Assembly (NCBI GenBank): GCA_003487955.1 | Contig: DNNJ01000066.1 | Location: 1 to 7,683 of the forward strand | DNA length: 7,683 nucleotides | Origin: Clostridiales bacterium | GTDB lineage: Bacteria > Bacillota > Clostridia > Tissierellales > Sedimentibacteraceae | Reading direction: 5' to 3' | Shown: positions 6,110 to 7,683 of the stretch, piece after piece | How positions within the stretch are numbered: the first letter of the stretch is position 1 | Layout of the letters: every line of letters begins with the position of its first letter | Translations under genes and position numbers: made by a program | The notes under the pieces: model-generated | The model's input: the letters and a program-made list of their open reading frames with translations, nothing else | The model's database searches: none | What the model was told of the DNA's origin: nothing

Positions 6110-6562
6110 TTATCTTATATTCTTTTTAAATTCCTGCAATACATGATCTACTTGCTCCATTTTTCTAACAGCTACAAAAACATTGTCATCTCCGGCCAAT
6201 GTTCCTACAATTTCATCAATTCCCATATAATCGATGGCTGATGCGCATATCTGAGCAGCTCCGGGAATTGTTTTTATTATTATCATGTTCATTGCATTGT
6301 CGATTGAAACAACGGAATTTTCGAATATCTTATTCAATCTGTCTGTTATTCCTTCCTGGCTTTGACTTATAGTAGCATATTTGTACTTGCCGCTTTTAGC
6401 CATTACCTTTACAAGCCTAAGTTCTTTAATGTCTCTTGAAATTGTAGCTTGAGTTACATCAATACCCATGTTTTTCAGGGCTTCAGCTAATTCCTCCTGA
6501 GTTTCAACTTCGCTCTTAGAAATCAACTCTAGAATTTTTGTTTGTCTGGTATACTTTTTCAT
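6110..6562 (-). CDS. argR: ArgR/AhrC, arginine repressor
   Basis: The 150-residue product has the full ArgR architecture. The winged helix-turn-helix (about 1-65) has the diagnostic TQATISRDIKELRLVKV (37-53), in which Ser42 and Arg43 contact the operator. A short linker leads to the arginine-binding hexamerisation domain (about 80-150) with PGAAQ (100-104) and GTLAGDDN (120-127). The acidic pair Asp125-Asp126 binds L-arginine. With arginine the hexamer represses biosynthesis and can activate catabolic genes. AGAGGTGA precedes the start closely, and 20 bases separate it from tlyA. Many Firmicutes carry a NAD kinase gene between tlyA and argR, and it is absent here. ArgR beside recN is a conserved arrangement with no obvious shared pathway. 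Confidence 0.97.
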   Translation of the reverse strand: MKKYTRQTKILELISKSEVETQEELAEALKNMGIDVTQATISRDIKELRLVKVMAKSGKYKYATISQSQEGITDRLNKIFENSVVSIDNAMNMIIIKTIPGAAQICASAIDYMGIDEIVGTLAGDDNVFVAVRKMEQVDHVLQEFKKNIR

Positions 6563-6582
6563 TTGTCACCTCTTAGTTTTTT

Positions 6583-7368
6583 TTATAGTATTTCAAAGGC
6601 TTGATTAACTAAGTCTTTAAAATTAATTTCATTTGAACTTCCTGTAATTTTTAAATGTGTAAGATATTCTATGTTACCTGATGCTCCTTTTATAGGAGAA
6701 TAGGCTATATTAATTAAATTCAAATTGTTTATCTTAATATAATTATTTAGATTGTTAAGAACCTCCAAGTGGACTTGCTTATCCTTAACTATGCCCTTTT
6801 TCCCTATGTTTTCCTTTCCTGCTTCAAATTGTGGTTTTACCAATGCGACAATATTTGTACTATTATGACTAATTTCGACAATCTTAGGTAAAATATGTTT
6901 CAGCGAAATAAATGAAACATCAACTGTTATAATGTCAATATCATCAGTAAATATAGATGTATCAATATATCTGAAATTTGTGTTTTCTTGATTGATAACT
7001 CGATCATCATTCCTTAAAGAATTATGAAGCTGACCAGTGCCCACATCAACAGCATATACTTTTTTTGCTCCATGTTTTAACAGATAATCTGTAAACCCTC
7101 CGGTGGAAGCCCCGATATCTACTGCTGTTTTATTTTCGATATTTATGTCAAATACCTGCATTGCCTTTTCAATTTTTACATAACCCCTGCTTACATAAAG
7201 CTCTCTGGTGATTTTTATTTTAACATCATCATTTACCGGATATGAGGGTTTCGTTATTAAATTATCATCTACAAATACAGAATTGCTTAAAATGAGCTCT
7301 TTTGCTCTTTCGCGGCTGCTTGCATATCCTTTGTCATGTAAATATACATCAAGCCTGTAATTTTTCAT
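6583..7368 (-). CDS. tlyA: TlyA-family 16S/23S rRNA 2'-O-methyltransferase
   Basis: The 261-residue product has an N-terminal S4 RNA-binding domain (about 4-60, DVYLHDKGYASSRERAKELI) and an FtsJ-like Rossmann methyltransferase domain (about 62-245). The SAM-binding loop is DIGASTGGFTD (84-94). The Lys-Asp-Lys-Glu tetrad of 2'-O-methyltransferases is complete: Lys65 in RGYVK, Asp150 in TVDVSF, Lys178 in LVKPQFE and Glu234 in GNIEYL. The spacings match mycobacterial TlyA. TlyA ribose-methylates cytidines of rRNA, a modification linked to capreomycin sensitivity in mycobacteria. Haemolysin annotations of the family are historical. The ATG at 7368 has AAGG eight bases upstream and follows two promoters. 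It is the first gene of the tlyA-argR-recN unit within this window. Which rRNA positions are modified cannot be told from sequence. Confidence 0.95.
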   Translation of the reverse strand: MKNYRLDVYLHDKGYASSRERAKELILSNSVFVDDNLITKPSYPVNDDVKIKITRELYVSRGYVKIEKAMQVFDINIENKTAVDIGASTGGFTDYLLKHGAKKVYAVDVGTGQLHNSLRNDDRVINQENTNFRYIDTSIFTDDIDIITVDVSFISLKHILPKIVEISHNSTNIVALVKPQFEAGKENIGKKGIVKDKQVHLEVLNNLNNYIKINNLNLINIAYSPIKGASGNIEYLTHLKITGSSNEINFKDLVNQAFEIL

Positions 7369-7388
7369 GTCTTATGCCTTACCTATTA

Positions 7389-7402
7389 CATAAATATTCT
7401 AT
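7389..7402. promoter_or_regulatory. Possible ARG box in the tlyA-argR leader
   Basis: ACATAAATATTC and its flanks resemble half-symmetric ArgR operators of the TGMATAWWWATKCA type, with the central CATAAATATTC matching well and the outer bases not. It lies just downstream of the second tlyA promoter, where ArgR binding could block initiation. AT-rich DNA gives such matches by chance, so this is weak. Confidence 0.2.
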
Positions 7403-7430
7403 TATAAAAATAAATATTGGGATAATTCAA
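7401..7430 (-). promoter_or_regulatory. Second, weaker sigma-A-like promoter of tlyA
   Basis: On the minus strand TTGAAT (7430-7425) and TATAAT (7406-7401) are separated by 18 bases. Transcription would begin near 7394, about 25 bases before ATG 7368 and upstream of the ribosome binding site at 7377-7384. It may be an alternative start or simply AT-rich background. Confidence 0.4.
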
Positions 7431-7434
7431 TAAA

Positions 7435-7463
7435 ATTATAGCATAACAATTTATTTATATCAA
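7435..7463 (-). promoter_or_regulatory. Sigma-A promoter of the tlyA-argR-recN operon
   Basis: On the minus strand TTGATA (7463-7458) and a perfect TATAAT (7440-7435) are separated by 17 bases, and a TG one base before the -10 gives an extended -10 element. Transcription would begin near 7428 with a leader of about 60 bases. This is the best promoter for the first operon in the window. Confidence 0.7.
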
Positions 7464-7550
7464 TTAATATTTTTAATAATTATTAATGTATTGGATCACA
7501 CCTTAATAATTTACAGTTTACAGTAAAAAATAATAAAAATATGTAACGAA
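7464..7550. other. AT-rich spacer without a recognisable gene
   Basis: This part of the 315-base gene-free stretch (7369-7683) has no open frame of note. It has runs such as ATTAATATTTTTAATAATT and a tandem TTTACAG pair (7510-7516 and 7517-7523). The second copy also forms a short palindrome with the following GTAAA. The tandem may belong to the structured element that begins at about 7551. Confidence 0.5.
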
Positions 7551-7683
7551 CATTTGCAGGACACGACTATAATTCTTAGCAAATGGAGGCATAAAAACCG
7601 TTAAGCAGCTTGCACTGTTTGAGCGGAGCGAGTTTGCAAGCTGTAGGTTTTTAAGCCGGAATGAGCTTATAGAATTATTCGTG
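7551..7683. repeat. Multi-stem palindromic element at the window edge
   Basis: Four complementary pairs are nested in 133 bases. CATTTGC (7551-7557) pairs with GCAAATG (7579-7585). CACGACTATAATTCT (7562-7576) pairs with AGAATTATTCGTG (7671-7683) with a two-base bulge. TAAAAACC (7592-7599) pairs with GGTTTTTA (7646-7653). CAGCTTGCA (7606-7614) pairs with TGCAAGCTG (7635-7643). The first two pairs cross, so they are alternatives or a pseudoknot. The apical loop holds GAGCGGAGCGAG, and the element is richer in G+C than the spacer beside it. It has no coding frame. It looks like a mobile palindromic repeat or a structured RNA, and the A/T flanks of the third stem would also allow bidirectional termination. 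It reaches the last base, so it probably continues outside. Confidence 0.6.

Noticed and set aside
6100..6130. SOS (LexA) operator for recN
   Set aside because: No GAAC-N4-GTTC or close variant is present upstream of recN, and the gene is embedded in the argR operon.
7541..7585. CRISPR repeat or tRNA-like fold at the right end
   Set aside because: There is no regularly spaced direct repeat and no cloverleaf with T-loop or anticodon-arm features. The arms form nested palindromes instead.
1..7683. A novel defence or mobile system
   Set aside because: All eight genes belong to well-known core families in a conserved spore-former neighbourhood. There is no transposase, nuclease-toxin pair, reverse transcriptase or foreign-looking gene block.

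Overview
The window is an AT-rich stretch (roughly 30% G+C by eye) in which every convincing gene lies on the minus strand. The gene content (spo0A, spoIVB, a SpoIIM-like protein, recN, argR, tlyA, a Nudix hydrolase and a XerD-like recombinase) marks an endospore-forming Firmicute. The low G+C and the gene order fit the class Clostridia, perhaps a Tissierellales/Sedimentibacter-like lineage, but that finer placement is an impression only. Read in the direction of transcription (high to low coordinates) the order is tlyA - argR - recN - spoIVB - spo0A - nudF - spoIIM-like - xerD-like. This is a known chromosomal neighbourhood of spore formers, so most of the window is housekeeping and sporulation core rather than an accessory island.

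Region by region. 7369-7683 is intergenic. It holds a structured inverted-repeat element at the window edge (7551-7683, probably running on), an AT-rich spacer, and two sigma-A-type promoters facing tlyA. 6583-7368 tlyA, 6110-6562 argR and 4441-6099 recN are packed with gaps of 10-20 bases and look like one operon. spoIVB (3318-4391) follows after 49 bases that may hold a forespore promoter. A 238-base gap before spo0A (2285-3079) carries a -10 element and a Spo0A-box-like site. nudF (1658-2179) has its own strong promoter and a TTG start and is closed by a stem-loop terminator. A small GC-rich hairpin follows, then the spoIIM-like gene (941-1522), whose stop overlaps the start of the xerD-like gene (72-941).

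How the genes work together. Spo0A is the master response regulator that commits the cell to sporulation. SpoIVB is the forespore serine protease that signals for pro-sigma-K processing in the mother cell. SpoIIM belongs to the engulfment machinery. RecN (DNA-break repair), ArgR (arginine control), TlyA (rRNA methylation) and NudF (ADP-ribose hydrolysis) are linked to these genes by conserved position rather than by a shared pathway.

The most unusual observation is the xerD-like protein. It has an intact full-length frame and is translationally coupled to the gene before it. It keeps the tyrosine nucleophile and one active-site arginine but has lost the other four residues of the tyrosine-recombinase active site, so it is predicted to be catalytically dead while possibly still binding DNA. 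The second is the multi-stem palindromic element at the right edge. The third is the GC-rich hairpin, resembling a dispersed repeat, wedged between the nudF terminator and spoIIM. I see no CRISPR array, tRNA, rRNA, transposase or defence system.
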